In this document: positions 18,352-29,499 of the stretch, piece after piece
Position numbering within the stretch: position 1 is the stretch's first letter
Layout of the letters: every line of letters starts with the position of its first letter
Source: Paenarthrobacter nitroguajacolicus JCM 14115
GTDB lineage: Bacteria; Actinomycetota; Actinomycetes; Actinomycetales; Micrococcaceae
Assembly: GCA_001313365.1 (NCBI GenBank)
Contig: BBFS01000005.1
Span: forward strand, 1 to 64,000
DNA: 64,000 nucleotides
Direction: 5' to 3'
The notes under the pieces: generated by a model
Seen by the model: only the letters and a program-made list of their open reading frames with translations
Database searches by the model: none
Told to the model about the DNA's origin: nothing
Made by a program: the position numbers and the translations under genes

Positions 18352-19096
18352 ATGCGCCTGCGCCGCGCCCTGCCTGCTCTCATGCTCGCCGTAGCCGTCA
18401 CCGCTTCCGCTGGTTGCGCTGCTGAGCCTGCGCCCGTGTCTCAGAAAGTCCAGGAATACTACGACAACAACTCGTCGTTGAGGCCGAGTGTTACCGGCAC
18501 TCCGACCGCAGCCACTCCAACTGCCGCCGCTCCCGCGAAGTTCGTTGTACCGACCGGTCGCGCCACCCGCGTGCTATTCACCGGTGACTCTCTGACTGGT
18601 GGCTTCTTCGCGACATCGAAGGCTAAGGCGTTCCCTGCACTGGTGCAGGAAGCTGTGGGAGAGGTAGAGGTCACCCAGGCTGCTATGGCTCACCAGACGC
18701 TGACCACTGTCAGCCGAGTTACTGATGTGCCAGCCGATCTTGACCTGGCCGTGGTGGAACTTGGAACCAATGACGTTTCTGTCCCCCACGCCTATCAAGG
18801 ACTTTGAAACGCAGTACACCGAATTGCTGGGCAAGATCCAGAAGACCTCTCCCAAGGCCGCCATTGTTTGCGTAAGTACATGGGCTGCTGGCGGACAAGC
18901 CTACGACGACGTGATCAGTAAGGCCTGCCAGTCTGTTGCGGGCCGCTATGTGTCCGTCGCTGACGCCAACAAGAATCCCGCTAACCACGGGCCTGCAGGT
19001 GTTGAGACTGAGGTTGGCGTCAGCGACACGTTCCACCCCAACGACGCCGGTCACCGCGCAATCGCGGATAGCATCCTCAAGGCTCTGGGGATCTAG
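18352..19096 (+). CDS. Secreted SGNH/GDSL-type hydrolase lipoprotein (frameshifted), prophage cargo
   Basis: About 247 aa. A lipoprotein signal peptide ends at ASAGC (positively charged start, hydrophobic LMLAVAVTA core). A Thr/Ala/Pro-rich linker leads to an SGNH hydrolase domain with the block I Ser in FTGDSLTGGF, block III LGTNDV and block V DTFHPND. Such enzymes remove acetyl or acyl groups from cell-surface polymers. One frame change near 18,788 (run of five C) splits it into two readable parts. ATG 18,352 follows a seven-G run. The neighbouring HNH-like gene is 84 bp upstream on the same strand. Confidence 0.75.
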
Positions 19097-19325
19097 CTCG
19101 CGGAGGGACCATCTTCGGGCAGCTTTTGCCTGATTTGGATATATCCGCGGCACTGGCCTTGAGGGTTTCCACCTGCGCCTCCAGTTTCTGGTTATGGGCC
19201 GTGAGCTGAGCTAGGACGTTGGCCTTCTCGCAAGTGCCGTTTGAAGCTGAGTATTCTGTTCTCCCAGGAGCGCGTTCTGGTTGTACAGATCACTGATGAG
19301 GGCAAGGATTACGGTGGGGGTTCAT
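19093..19325 (-). CDS. Small coiled-coil protein downstream of tail fibre (frameshifted)
   Basis: About 77 aa. The start overlaps the stop of the tail-fibre gene (ATGA). Reads ALISDLYNQNALLGEQNTQL, then, after a shift near 19,225, LAQLTAHNQKLEAQVETLKA, a clear heptad-repeat coiled coil. The stop lies at the convergent stop of the SGNH gene. Possibly a small tail-associated chaperone; unproven. Confidence 0.5.
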
Positions 19326-21044
19326 GAAAGTGGTACCTCTCCTGTTCGGACAGTTCCGTCCGCTTGTTTGGCTTTGATCTTGAGCTTGGCCGCGCCGTTG
19401 GTGGAGTCGAAGTAGAACGACAACTCACCATTGGTGAGTTGGGCATCGACTGGGGGCGGTTGTCACCTTGGTCATGATTACGCCGTCTTTATCGATGCGT
19501 GTTTGGAGTGCACCCCCCCCTGAGTCGCGGAGACTGATCTGATCGCCGGTCTGGGACGCGCCGCGGGTGATGTAGAGCGAGTGTGCGGCGGTGCCGCTGT
19601 TGGCAATGTTGACCGCGTTGCTCGCAGTGTTCCCGCATTGCCGAGTGACGAACCGAAGCGCAGTGCGACGAGGCCGGACGCCAGTACCGAGAGTGCACCA
19701 GCTGCATTGCCATCTTTGAGCACGGTCAAGATTTCAGCTGTTTGCCCAGGCGCAGCCTTCAGCAAGAGCGACTGGACTGCGATGTCGTTGGACTGAATCT
19801 CATGCGGGACTGCGCCAGTGTACTTGCCCAAGGCAAACTCGTACCGTTTGGAAGTCCCATTGGTGTCATACATCGTGAGGTACTGCTGAGTGGCCGCCGG
19901 GACGCGCCCGCCAACCAGAAACGTTATGCCCGTGCCTGAAGCTGTGGCCGCAGCTGACAAGACAACTGTGGTGGCGTTCGTGACCGATGCGATGGTGGTC
20001 CCGGATGGGATGGTGCCCGAGACGTTCAGAGAGCCTTTGCTGGTGGTCTGCTGAATGGTCGCACCAACGTCGGCGGCCGTGAAGTTGGCTGTAGCCGAGG
20101 TGAACGTCGTGGAACCTGACGTTGCCATGCCGTCGCCGTAACCCTCGCCAATCTTGGCGAAGAGCTTCATGCCCTGGTTGCCCTTGAAGATTTCCCCCCC
20201 GTTGTACAGGGTGGAGTGGCTGTATCCCACCATGTATTGGAGGATGCTGGATCCGCCGTGCCCTACGCCACGAAAGCCCGCACCTCCGTTCTTGTGCGAG
20301 ACAAAGAAGCCATCTCCAAGGCCGAGGTCCGTGCCGGCCGCGTAACATCCCGCGAGAGCAAGCGAGTTAGCGCCCATCACGAAGTGGGTCAGGTACCCGG
20401 AGGTGCCTTCATGACGGTAATCGAGGGCTCCACTCTTACCGTCACCGACCTGACGAGGTGAAGCGAAGCTTGAGGCGCGAAGGCTGCACGCATGGTGTTT
20501 GCCAACGGACCATACGTGGCGTTCAGTACCGTCCTTGTTTCGGACCCGGAAGCACTGATGACAGTGGAGATGGCAGAGTCAACGGGGGGGCTCCCACAAG
20601 GGCGGCGGCAGCCTCTGCGGCTGCCTTAGCGGTTTCGGCATCTTCCACAGCATCAGCAAGGGCTGCAGCTGCAGCTTCCGCAGCATCGGCACCTGCTGTT
20701 TCCGCCGCGGCCTGCGCGCCGATGGCTGCCGCCTTGGCCTCCTGAGCTTCGGTCTGTGCAGCCAGGGCATCCTCCCGAAGCCCTTGGTAGCTGTTCAGCA
20801 CAACAGTGAGCCCACCGCCGACGAGCTTCACCTGTGCGGAGCTTGTGACAAACGCCGGGGGGGTGAACGCATCCTGCGAGGAGGTCAGCGGGTTCGCGAG
20901 CGGAAGTCCGTTCAGATCCTTCAGGATCAGCGGCACAGCGTTGGTGGCATCATCGGCGTCGTAGACCGTGATCGATGCGTTAGCCGCCCGCAGGAAGGAA
21001 ACTGAGTCCGCCACCAGCGCGGAGTCGTGTATGTAGTCAGTCAT
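19322..21044 (-). CDS. Tail fibre/minor tail protein (frameshifted)
   Basis: About 570 aa. The N-terminal domain (SVSFLRAANASITVYDADDA) resembles attachment domains of siphovirus tail fibres. An extended alanine-rich helix (about residues 115-175) forms a stalk, then a beta-rich region with TATANFTAADVGATIQQTT is followed by SGTAAHSLYITRGASQTGDQ. The C-terminal LTNGELSFYFDSTNGAAKLK is typical of phage receptor-binding proteins. Frame changes near 20,585, 19,625 and 19,515. It would contact the host surface and determine adsorption. Confidence 0.65.
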
Positions 21045-21086
21045 GGGTTCTCCTGTTCAGCCCGTCCGGCGGGTCTGGGTGAGCAA

Positions 21087-22045
21087 TTAGCTGATGCCGC
21101 CCTGAGCGATCCAGCAAGCGTTGAGGGACATCCACAGCTCGGCGGGTGCCGTCGTGGCCACGGAGTATGTGAGGGTGCCGTCCGGGTACACATAGCCCAT
21201 GGCCTGCACCATGTGTGGGGGGGCTGACATGCCAAGGGGGGGGAACGACGTCTTTTTCGCCGGGGCGGCCCAGCCGGGAATCGTCCCGAAGTGGTATTCC
21301 TTCTGGTAGATATGCGTCACGGAAGACACGTTGTGTCCGACGCTGCCACTCAGTGAGACCAGCCCTGAGGGGGGGTGCACGGTCCACGTGGGCCCTGCAA
21401 ACGCGCCGCCGTAGTTCTTGTACGGGGGGGTACCAGTCATGGAGAGGGCGGACGTGACACTATCTACTGCCCAGACCAAGGAACCGTCAGAGGCCGGGGG
21501 GGCGTAACGCCAGGCACGGGAACCGACCTGCACACGAGAGCCAGGCACATCGAGGTAACCGAGGCTAAGGAAGTCGTTGGCGAATATCCCGCCAGGGCCA
21601 GCGAAGCAGCGCAGGTCTACGGTAGCCGTGGGCTGCGTCTGGCCAGCCGTCCACTGAACCAGCCACAAGGCTGCTCATCCAGAACACCGGGGTTGTGCTC
21701 CCGGGTAGGAAGCTCTTTGCTCGCACCACCCGTGATCTTCGTGAACGAGGTTGCGCCTGCCGGTGGCTGCCAATCACGCCGGGCAACGATCATGTCCCAG
21801 CGCGTCCCCCCCGATGCAATTGGATCGCACTGGACAGTGGCCACGGAATCACTGGAGTCAAGAACACTGTGCCCGTAACCCACACCGGCGGAGAGGTTCA
21901 CCGCACGAGCGTGGAAGGGTGGGGCGTCAGCTTCCAGTGCGTGGGGGTCTAGCACGCCGTAGTCCGCGCCGCCGATCCTCGGGAAGAAGTTGGCAGACTG
22001 GACCTCATCAATGCTTCCGTCATACCCGATGGAGGTGATGGTCAT
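21087..22045 (-). CDS. Minor tail protein (frameshifted)
   Basis: About 319 aa, no named domain. The first half carries GYDGSIDEVQSANFFPRIGG and ASGGTRWDMIVARRDWQPPA. After a frame change near 21,670 come WTAGQTQPTATVDLRCF and repeated beta-rich segments. The pattern (RWDMIVARRDW) matches baseplate or lower-tail proteins of actinophages that precede the tail fibre. Starts at ATG 22,045, overlapping the upstream stop. Confidence 0.6.
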
Positions 22046-23222
22046 CTGCTGCTCCTAAAGTCTCTGATGTCCTGCGAATTGCGTTTGATGGCTCGCGCGA
22101 AGATGAGGTCTGCCGAGTCGGTGATGTCCCCGACCTTGGGTGTGATGTTCAAGCCCTCGTCACGGGTCCACGACAGCTGGGCTTCGCGGAGAACGTCCGT
22201 GATCAGTAGAGATGGCCCGACCCGGAACGGGACTTTATTGCCGACCTTGAGCCCGTTCCTGCCGTAGCGGAACTCCTTTGTTTCGGAGAGCTTCAGGGAC
22301 AGCCCGGACTTCTCGGAGGTCTCCGCCAGGGTCTCAGCTGCGCGCTGGCCGTAAACGTCCCCGTCTTCGGTGTCTCGGGCGTCCCGGAACACTTCAATGA
22401 CGTCGCCCCACTCGGTTTCCCGGGAGGCCGCGTTGAATGCTTGGAAGGCCCGTAGTACACCTTCGCCCTTGCCGCCGATTACACCGCGTGAGGCTTGCGG
22501 GGGGGCTTCGTTACTCCAGTCCCACTCCGTGACCACGCCTGATGCTTCGGTGAGCTCCTGCTTGTAGAGGCTCGGCTCGAAGACGTCCAGAACCAGCCCT
22601 GCGCCTGATTGCTTGATGGTGACGCCGAGGCCGGCGGCCTCCACTGCTGGGAACAGCCGGTCGTAGATTGGGTGGAAGCGGATGCTGGCCGTGATGGTCG
22701 CCCCGCGGCCCAAGCTGGGAGCAACCGTGAGCGGACGCCCCAGCCGCGTAACGATGTTCTTCTGAACAATGTCCTTCAGCACCGTCTCAGCCGGGCCTGT
22801 CACGGTGTAGTACTCGACGCTCTGCCCGCCAAGCCCAGCCGCGGGGGGGACTGGCCAGCCCAGTGTGTTGTTCAGCAGGCGGAAGTCGTCCTCCACGGTG
22901 ACCGAGACGGTGCCCTGAAGGTGTGGGCCGTGACCACTACGGATACGGACAGGACCGGAGATGATCTGCTCGCCGTCGTACTCACACGTCAGCCGAGTGC
23001 CCGAAGTGTTCAGCAAACCCAGCTTGGCGTTTGCCGTGGACACCGTGATCTCCAGCGACCCAGCCAGGTTGAACCGTGGAGTTGCGTGAACCTCAATGGC
23101 ATCACCCAACCAGCCTTCCGGTTGAACGCCTTGTCATAGATGGTGAGCTTGAACGGGTTTTTCACCAAGCCCTCCGATACAGGGGGAGTGATCGCAGCCC
23201 GGATAATCCCGTCACCGGTCAT
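22042..23222 (-). CDS. Gp37-like siphovirus tail protein (frameshifted at N-terminus)
   Basis: About 393 aa, resembling the ReqiPepy6 Gp37-like family of lower-tail proteins. From NLAGSLEITVSTANAKLGLL to DIRDFRSSR the reading frame is uninterrupted. The first 38 residues (GDGIIRAAITPPVSEGLVKN) need a shift near 23,110. The many beta strands and the conserved VSGPVRIRSG-like stretch (ISGPVRIRSG) support a tail-hub-like role. ATG 23,222 overlaps the stop of the upstream gene. Confidence 0.7.
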
Positions 23223-24120
23223 ACTGATGTTGAGGCGACGGTCCTGCCCCGCAGGATGGGCGCGAAGTTTGCCGTCCCAAGGTCCGCGGTACAGTCCACA
23301 GGGTTGGACAGGATCTCCGGCGTGGATCCGTTTGCCGGCGTGTAGTTGTACATGACCGCCGTCTGCACAGTCGGGTCAGTGTTCACCACGAGCGCCTTGC
23401 CCGCAGGAACCACGAACGGGACTTCAACAACGGAAGTCCCCACGCCCACTGCAGCTGCCGTGGAGTCCCCCGATGATCGTCCACGTCGGCCATGCGTCCA
23501 CGTCGCCCGGGTTGTTGATCTTGGCGTTGGCATGGTGGAACCGGAGCTGATGTAGAACGGCGGCCCGGGGGGGAAGAAGTCCACAAGCTCCTCGCCCTTC
23601 CACACACGGGACACCTCAGGCCCGAACCAGAACGGTGCGTCAGCCATGAGAGACACCCCCATAAGTGGCCCAGCGGCGCTCGAACGGATCATGCTCGAAG
23701 GCGTGCCCGTCGTCGTCCTTGAACCTGCAGCGCAAGGACCGCGAGGAACCGCCAGGCGCTGTAATGGTCCAGATGCCGTACTTCTCCGGGTCCATGGTCT
23801 TCCAGAACGCACGGTCCAAGTCGATCCAGCCTGAGTGCTTGCGTCCTGGAAGACGCACAGCGGCCAGAACACCCGGCGGGGATCCGCAACAGCGCCACGG
23901 AACCACTGCCCTGCCACGGAAGGTGAATTCTGCACCCACTCCGTGAAGGCAGGCATTGCCAGGCCCTCGACGCCGGCGCGGATGAGGCACACCCCCCCAC
24001 CGGACGGGTCGCTCAGGTCCCAAACGGAACCGTCCCAACCCGTCCAAGTGACGCGCATGCCGAACCACAACGGCGCAGGCGGGGCAGGAGGCATATAGGC
24101 GCCGCATAGACGATAGCCAT
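23219..24120 (-). CDS. Distal tail protein-like (frameshifted)
   Basis: About 300 aa. Starts directly after the tape-measure stop with AGGAGG as Shine-Dalgarno, and reads MAIVYAAP before a shift into APLWFGMRVTWTGWDGSVWD. The middle holds LDRAFWKTMDPEKYGIWTIT and VSLMADAPFWFGPEVSRVWK, the pattern of siphovirus distal tail (Dit-like) proteins that link tail tube and baseplate. Frame changes near 24,095, 23,820, 23,655 and 23,480. Confidence 0.65.
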
Positions 24121-27005
24121 TTAGCCTCCTGCCGCTACTGCACGGAGCTGCGTTACCTGAATGGTCCGCCGCTTCTTCGTTTCCATCTCGGTGACGATGT
24201 GTTCCGGGTTGCCGTAGACAGGTCCGTTGAAGTTCACGACCGTGCCGCCGGCGCCAGCAACACCGGCCGCGGTCCTCCGAGCCGGGGGGGAACCCGTGCC
24301 CAAATCCGGAACGCTGGGGGGGATGGTCACAAGCTGCTTAGCTGCGGCAGCCACGGACTTCACCTTGTCGAGGATGCCCAAACGGGCGCCCTCACCGACC
24401 TGCTGGCCAACCTCAAACCGGAACCGCCGCGACGGTGACTTGATGCCAAGGAAGCCCTTGACACCATCGAGCATTGCCCCGCCGACGTCCTTGATGGCCT
24501 GCACGGCGCCGTCGATCATTCCCTTAGCGCCGTTGATGAGGCCTTGGACGATGTTCTTACCGACGTCCACAAGCCACGTGCTAGCACCAGAAAGCGCGCC
24601 CATGATCTTGCCTGGTAGGTCATTGAAGAACCCGAGGAACCCGGAAATGAACCCGGACACGCCGTTGGTGATGTTCCTCCACGTGTCAGCGAAGAACGAA
24701 CCGATGCCACCTAGGACGGAGGAGACGACGTTTCCGACGATGCTCATTCCGGCTTGGATCACAGAGCCGACAATCTGAATGGCTCCGCGCACAACGGCAA
24801 CGATGGTGTTCCAGATACCGCCGAAGATGTTCTGGATCCCAGACCACACCTGCGACCAGTCGCCGGAGATGATCCCCGTGACCACCTGGATGATGCCTTG
24901 CACTATCTGCATCGCCGCTTTGATCACTTCAGCAATCACACCGAAGACCGTCACCACTACAGGCATGAGTGCCTGAATCACCGGATCAGGAGATCCATGA
25001 TCTGAGTGATCAGCGGAGCGATAGCCGCGATGACCATGCTGAAGATGCTGATCAGCGGAGGCATGATCGAGGTGACCAAGTTGATGATGATCGGCGCGAG
25101 CTGAGACACCAGCGTGGTGATCAGCGGAAGCACCGCACCGAGGACCATCGCAATTACCGGCGACAGCATGGTGAACGCGTCACCCAGCATCGAGACGAGA
25201 CTGACGATGCTCGGCATGATCGCGATGAACACGCCACTCAGTACGCCGATCAGCGTTTGAATCAGAGGCTGAACGGTGGTCAGCGCCGAACCCAACACTC
25301 CAGCAAGGGCCATGCCCAGCTGCCCTATCGCAGCAGCCAGCACCGGCAGGACCGGTTCCAACGCCTTGAACAGCAGGCTAATGGGGGGGAGAAGGACTGG
25401 AAGAGTCCCAGCACTGTGGGTGCCAGTGCGCCGAACGCCTCGAAGACGGGTCTGACGGCGTTGGCCAGCTGCTCCATGAAGCCCGGGAAGCCTGAAGAAG
25501 TTACGTCGCCGTCCGCGGCTTTCCACGCGGCAGCGAAGGCCCGAAAGCCTCCTACTACCTCTTGAGCACCGTCACGGATGCTGAACAGGAAGCTGACAAA
25601 GCCGGAGTCTTCCTCGACTTTGAAAGCTTCGCGCAGGTTGGTGGTGAAGTCTCCATTGGCGAAGACATCAATCAGGCCAGTAGCGGCTTTGCCCGTCCAT
25701 TCGAAGGCCTTGCCGAGACCTCCGGAGAGAAGGTTGATTGCCCCCCCAGTGATGCCGGGCTTCATCTTGTCCAGAGCGCCCATCAAGCCCGAGTTGATCG
25801 TGGCCTGAAGGTTGCCGATGGCACCTTCGAAGGTCTTGGTGGACTTCGCAGCCTCCACAGCAACGGGATCGTTGCCGAGCTTCATCAGCGCTTCGTTGAA
25901 CTCGTCCGCCGTGATCTCACCGGCGGCCATCGCGTCGCGGAAGTTGCCGGTGTAAGCGCCAGCCTCCTCCAAGGACCGCATCAGCGGACCAGCGGCGCCT
26001 GGGATGCGTCCGCCATCTGGTTCCAGTTCTCCGTGGTCAGCTTGCCCGCGCCGGCGGTCTGGGTCATGACCATGGCCACTGACTTGAAGGTGTCAGCGTT
26101 ACCACCAGCAACGGCGTTTAGGTTACCCGCGGCCTTGGTCAGGCCCGTGTAGTCCTTGACACCGTTCGAGGCCAGCTGCGCAATGGTGTTCTGGATCGTC
26201 GGAAGGTCAAAGACCGTCTGATCCGCATAATCCTTCGCAGCCTTCGACGCGGCATCGATGGCCGAAGTGTCCAGCCCGGCGAAGTCCATCGTGGCTTTGA
26301 ACTTGTCCGTAGCGTCACTGGCTCGGGCGCCTCGCCAATGAACCCGGCGAAGGCACCCGTGGTCGCCAGGGCAATTGCCGGGCCGATGAGAGACTTGAAG
26401 CCCTTACCGAACCGGCCACCAGAATCCTGGCCAGCCTTGTCTGCAGCGGCCTTGGCTTGGTTGCCCTCTTCGTCACGGCGCTCTTGGCTGCCCCCCCGGA
26501 GAGTTTTGATTTCAGGCTCTGCCAGCCGCGGGCGAACCTGCCAGAGGCTTGCTCGCCCGAGGACCCGGCAGCGTCCATGGCCTCAGCCAGCTTGGACTGG
26601 GACTGCCGCAGCTGGTCCGATACGGTGATGGTCTTGCCGCTGGCTTCGGTCAGTTTCCGCTTGGCAGTTGCGAGGCGCTCCTCTGCGGCCAGAACACGAG
26701 CGCTGCCCTGCTCGCCCTTGGCCCGGGCTTCGTTCAGAGCTGCCTCGGCAACCCGGACCTTGCCGGTTGCGTCCTGCTCCGCGAGGCGGGCAGTAGACAG
26801 CGCCTTAGCGCCGGAAGCAATTTGGGCGTTGAGTTTCTTGATCAGCGCTTGGCCGGGATCCCCCCCGGCGCCGACGTTGAAAGCCGAGCTGAAGGTCTTG
26901 CCACCCTCGCGGCCAGCTCCAGAGGCCTCGGAATTGACTGAAGAACGGAAACCTCGGAACGTGGGGGAAGATTGCTATCTGCCCGGACCCGACTTCATCA
27001 GCCAC
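24121..27005 (-). CDS. Tape measure protein (frameshifted)
   Basis: About 960 aa, the longest gene of the prophage, running from GTG 27,005. N-terminal helical, coiled region (SARVLAAEERLATAKRKLTE). The middle follows the phage tail tape measure pattern (VFDLPTIQNTIAQLASNGVK and AAGEITADEFNEALMKLG). Many hydrophobic helices occupy residues about 600-800, and the C-terminal repeats have GMIDGAVQAIKDVGGAMLDG. It sets tail length and helps DNA entry. Frame changes are near 26,900, 26,490, 26,330, 26,000, 25,390, and 24,980. Confidence 0.85.
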
Positions 27006-27020
27006 GTGCAACCCCCCCTT

Positions 27021-27707
27021 TTATGTAGTTCTGATTTGCCCGAAAGCGCTGTATTGCTTCAGCTGAGCCTCGGCATGGGCGCGTTCCTCAGGGGTGATTT
27101 CTTCGGCTGGCTGCTCGGTGGGCCAGGGCCAGTCCGGAATGTAGGGCGGTGTGCCCTTTTCCCGGTACATGTTGACTGCCTGGGCGTGTGAGGCAATGGC
27201 CATCATTTCCGCGCGAGTCATCGGGAACGCCCAGCCGTTGAGGGCAGCGAACAGATGAGAGCCCATATCGAGGACGATCTGTTCCGCTAGCTCGACTGCT
27301 TCCCAAATCGGCAGGGATCCGCCGATGTCCTCGACGGATACTCCCAGCCGGCGGAAGTCATACGCTATTGCCCCCCCTCGGTGCTCTTCGAGGAGTCCGA
27401 CGAGCCAACGGATTTTCCCACGCTCACCTGGAACCGCGCCGACAGGGCCTCAGCGTATTCCGCGAGGATCTCTCCAGCCTCGGCAGCCTCCAGATCATCC
27501 AGCGCCTTGTTGTCGGCTTCGCTGAAGATCTCCGTCATGAAGAATTCGAACTCTTCGTACTGGGTCTTCTGCTCACCGCCCATGAGCTTGCGGATTGTGC
27601 CGAACTTGACGGAAAGCGGGAGGGAAAGTTCGCCGTTCTCTGTTTGGCACTTGAGGGTGTTCTCGACAACTTGGAACTTGGGCTTGGGTGCGGCCTGACG
27701 GGGGCAT
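27021..27707 (-). CDS. Tail assembly chaperone, gpG with -1 frameshift extension to gpGT
   Basis: ATG 27,707 (after AGGAG) opens gpG: KFQVVENTLKCQTENGELSL through QVSVGKSVGSSDSSKSTEGG, stopping at TAG 27,365-27,367. Just before that stop sits a seven-G slippery run (27,371-27,377). The -1 frame from the run continues without a stop as AIAYDFRRLGVSVEDIGGSL to FAALNGWAFPMTRAEMMAIA and ends at 27,021. This is the classical siphovirus arrangement in which a minor frameshifted product caps the tape measure during tail assembly. One extra C near 27,702 shifts the first codons. Confidence 0.75.
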
Positions 27708-27747
27708 TGTGACTCCTATGGGATGTGACGGGTTTGATGGGTTGGTG

Positions 27748-27788
27748 CTGTGGTCCCGCGCTCACCCATCGAAAGCGCGGGACCACAG
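27748..27788 (-). other. Perfect 15-bp hairpin between major tail and chaperone genes
   Basis: CTGTGGTCCCGCGCT and AGCGCGGGACCACAG are exact inverse complements around an 11-base loop. No T run follows on either strand, so it is not an intrinsic terminator. It sits just after the very highly expressed major tail gene and may protect the mRNA 3' end or reduce read-through. Confidence 0.7.
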
Positions 27789-28392
27789 GTTCAGGGGAGC
27801 CGTTGAGGCTACGGGGTGGTGGGCAGCGGGATGAGCACTCACCCAGGTGCTGGTTGTCCAGTTCAGGGGGGGACCGGGACACGGAGAAGGTCACTTCGTA
27901 GCCGAGGACCTTGCCGCGTTCGGACTTGTCTTCCTTGACGGACTTCACGCCGACGTTCGCGGCCACACGGCGCCGGATGACGCCGTTCTTGAAGATCTCC
28001 TCCGCGAACACGACGTACCGGGCGGAGGTGCCGCCGCCGTCGATGGTCATGTAGCCGTTGGCGTCAGCGGTCTTGCCGCGGATGATCGATCGCACGGTCT
28101 CGTCCGTCTGGGCGAACTTCACCTTGAGCTCGACGTTCGCGAGGCCAGAAGGGAGCGAGAAGCCGTCCTGCCAGAAGGTGATGGCGTCACCATCGGCCTC
28201 CATGGTCCACTCGAAGCCGCCGTCCTCCGTGAGAAGGCCGGGGATCTTGAAGTCCACCGGGAGTACGAAGTCCAGGGCCTTGCCAGCCACGGGAGTGGGG
28301 GGGACAGCGGTCCCGAAGGGTGCGAAGCCGATGTGACCGGTTACCGGTACACCAACAGCCTCGACGTCGTTGCCGAAAGAATCAGCAGCCAT
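27762..28392 (-). CDS. Major tail protein (C-terminus frameshifted)
   Basis: About 208 aa by the preferred ending. ATG 28,392 follows GGAGG. Reads AADSFGNDVEAVGVPVTGHI through FEWTMEADGDAITFWQDG and RRRVAANVGVKSVKEDKSER, the layout of siphovirus tail-tube subunits. At the C run near 27,868 the frame changes; one frame then reads TTSTWVSAHPAAHH and stops within the hairpin at 27,762. The other frame continues far into the chaperone region and is rejected. The exact end is uncertain. Confidence 0.7.
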
Positions 28393-28461
28393 TATTTGCC
28401 TCCAAATAGAAAAACCATCCACAGGCGTGAATGGCTGGTTGATTGGTTTGGGGGGGTGGTG

Positions 28462-28875
28462 CTATGGGTATGCGTTGCCGACTACGGATAGATCGAAGGT
28501 CATGTACCGACGCGGCTGGCCGCCCTCATCGCGCACCTTGAAGGGGCCGTTGGAGCCGCGGACGTTTGCCACTGGGTTATCAAGCTCAGGGCCTGCGCAG
28601 TCGCTCATGATCATGTGGACGACGTTGGCCAGGTCAGTGGCCATCTGGTCCGTTTTCCCAAGGACCGTGATGCCGACGCTGGGTTCCTTAGTGATGATGG
28701 ATGAGTTGGACCCGCTGTCATCTCTGACAACGACGGCTTTCTCTCGGGCGGGGTCCGGGAATCTGTTGCTGACGAACACATTGGCTGTCAGCGATGTCCC
28801 GAGCGCCGCCAGCTCGACCCGGATTCTGCCTGTCAGGTACAGCTCCAAGTCAGTGAACAGGACGCGCTTACCCAT
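28462..28875 (-). CDS. Tail terminator-like protein, 137 aa
   Basis: ATG 28,875 gives MGKRVLFTDLELYLTGRIRV, a middle DPAREKAVVVRDDSGSNSS and an ending RRYMTFDLSVVGNAYP. It lies between the HK97 gp10-like protein and the major tail gene, the place of the tail terminator (gpU-like). Its size and alpha-beta pattern fit. The fold is not proven. Confidence 0.55.
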   Translation of the reverse strand: MGKRVLFTDLELYLTGRIRVELAALGTSLTANVFVSNRFPDPAREKAVVVRDDSGSNSSIITKEPSVGITVLGKTDQMATDLANVVHMIMSDCAGPELDNPVANVRGSNGPFKVRDEGGQPRRYMTFDLSVVGNAYP

Positions 28876-29148
28876 TCTTTTTCACCTGCTTCAGCGCGCG
28901 AGCTAGGTTCCCTGTCCTCGACTCAATGAGCATGGTTTTCCAATCGCTGCCCACCACGAGGGCGACATTCCTGTTCTGGACGGTCTTGACCTCAACATGC
29001 AGGCCATTCACGTAGTCACCTTCATCGACAGGGGCTGACGCTTTTGCAATAGCAAGGGCCTTTTCCGCCACGTCCTTCGCCATATTCGTGATTTCTGCTG
29101 ACTTGCTATCCGCTCGAACCACTTTTGGTTGAATTCAAAGTCAGCCAT
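28868..29148 (-). CDS. HK97 gp10-like head-tail protein (frameshifted near N-terminus)
   Basis: About 93 aa. ATG 29,148 reads MADFEFNQKWFERIA; after a shift near 29,100 it continues EITNMAKDVAEKALAIAKAS, APVDEGDYVNGLHVEV and ends KQVKKNG. The APVDEGDYVNGL motif is characteristic of HK97 gp10-type connector/tail-completion proteins. It overlaps its neighbour by eight bases. Confidence 0.75.
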
Positions 29149-29499
29149 CAGCCGGCCACCTTCTTGATGCGGAACTCAGCGCCAGGCGCCCAGCCCGTGA
29201 GCGGGTTCTTCCAATTGGCGACTTCGCCCTCGACATCCCAGAGCACTGAGCCGTCCCGGATCCGATCGCCTTCGAGGATGTCCTCATCAGGTCCGCAGTA
29301 GATGCTCATCTGCGTGATTACTTGGGTGCGGTTGACGTCTGCAACCTCGACGCTGGAGGACGGGGGCGATTGCCACGCCCTCCAGCGTGAGTTGCAGCGG
29401 GTCCGACCAGTCGGCCAAGGTGTTCTCTTGCGAGTACGGGTCCAGCACGAGGCGCCGGCGTTCCCTGATGACGGTTTGGCCGTCAGCTAAAGGGAACAT
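29148..29499 (-). CDS. Head-tail connector/stopper protein (frameshifted)
   Basis: About 116 aa. ATG 29,499 gives MFPLADGQTVIRERRRLVLD, then, after a shift near 29,360, VEVADVNRTQVITQMSIYCG and WDVEGEVANWKNPLTGWAPG. This beta-rich small protein in the position between adaptor and gp10 is a head-completion (stopper) protein. Its stop shares TGATG with the next start. Confidence 0.6.

Noticed and set aside
24969..25565. Forward frame of 198 codons rich in His, Arg and Asp within the tape measure gene
   Set aside because: Composition is the usual shadow of hydrophobic reverse-strand codons; the tape measure reading is unambiguous on the other strand.
27021..27707. Tail chaperone region as two independent genes
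   Set aside because: The second frame has no good start near its 5' end, and the overlap with a slippery G run is the standard gpG-gpGT arrangement.
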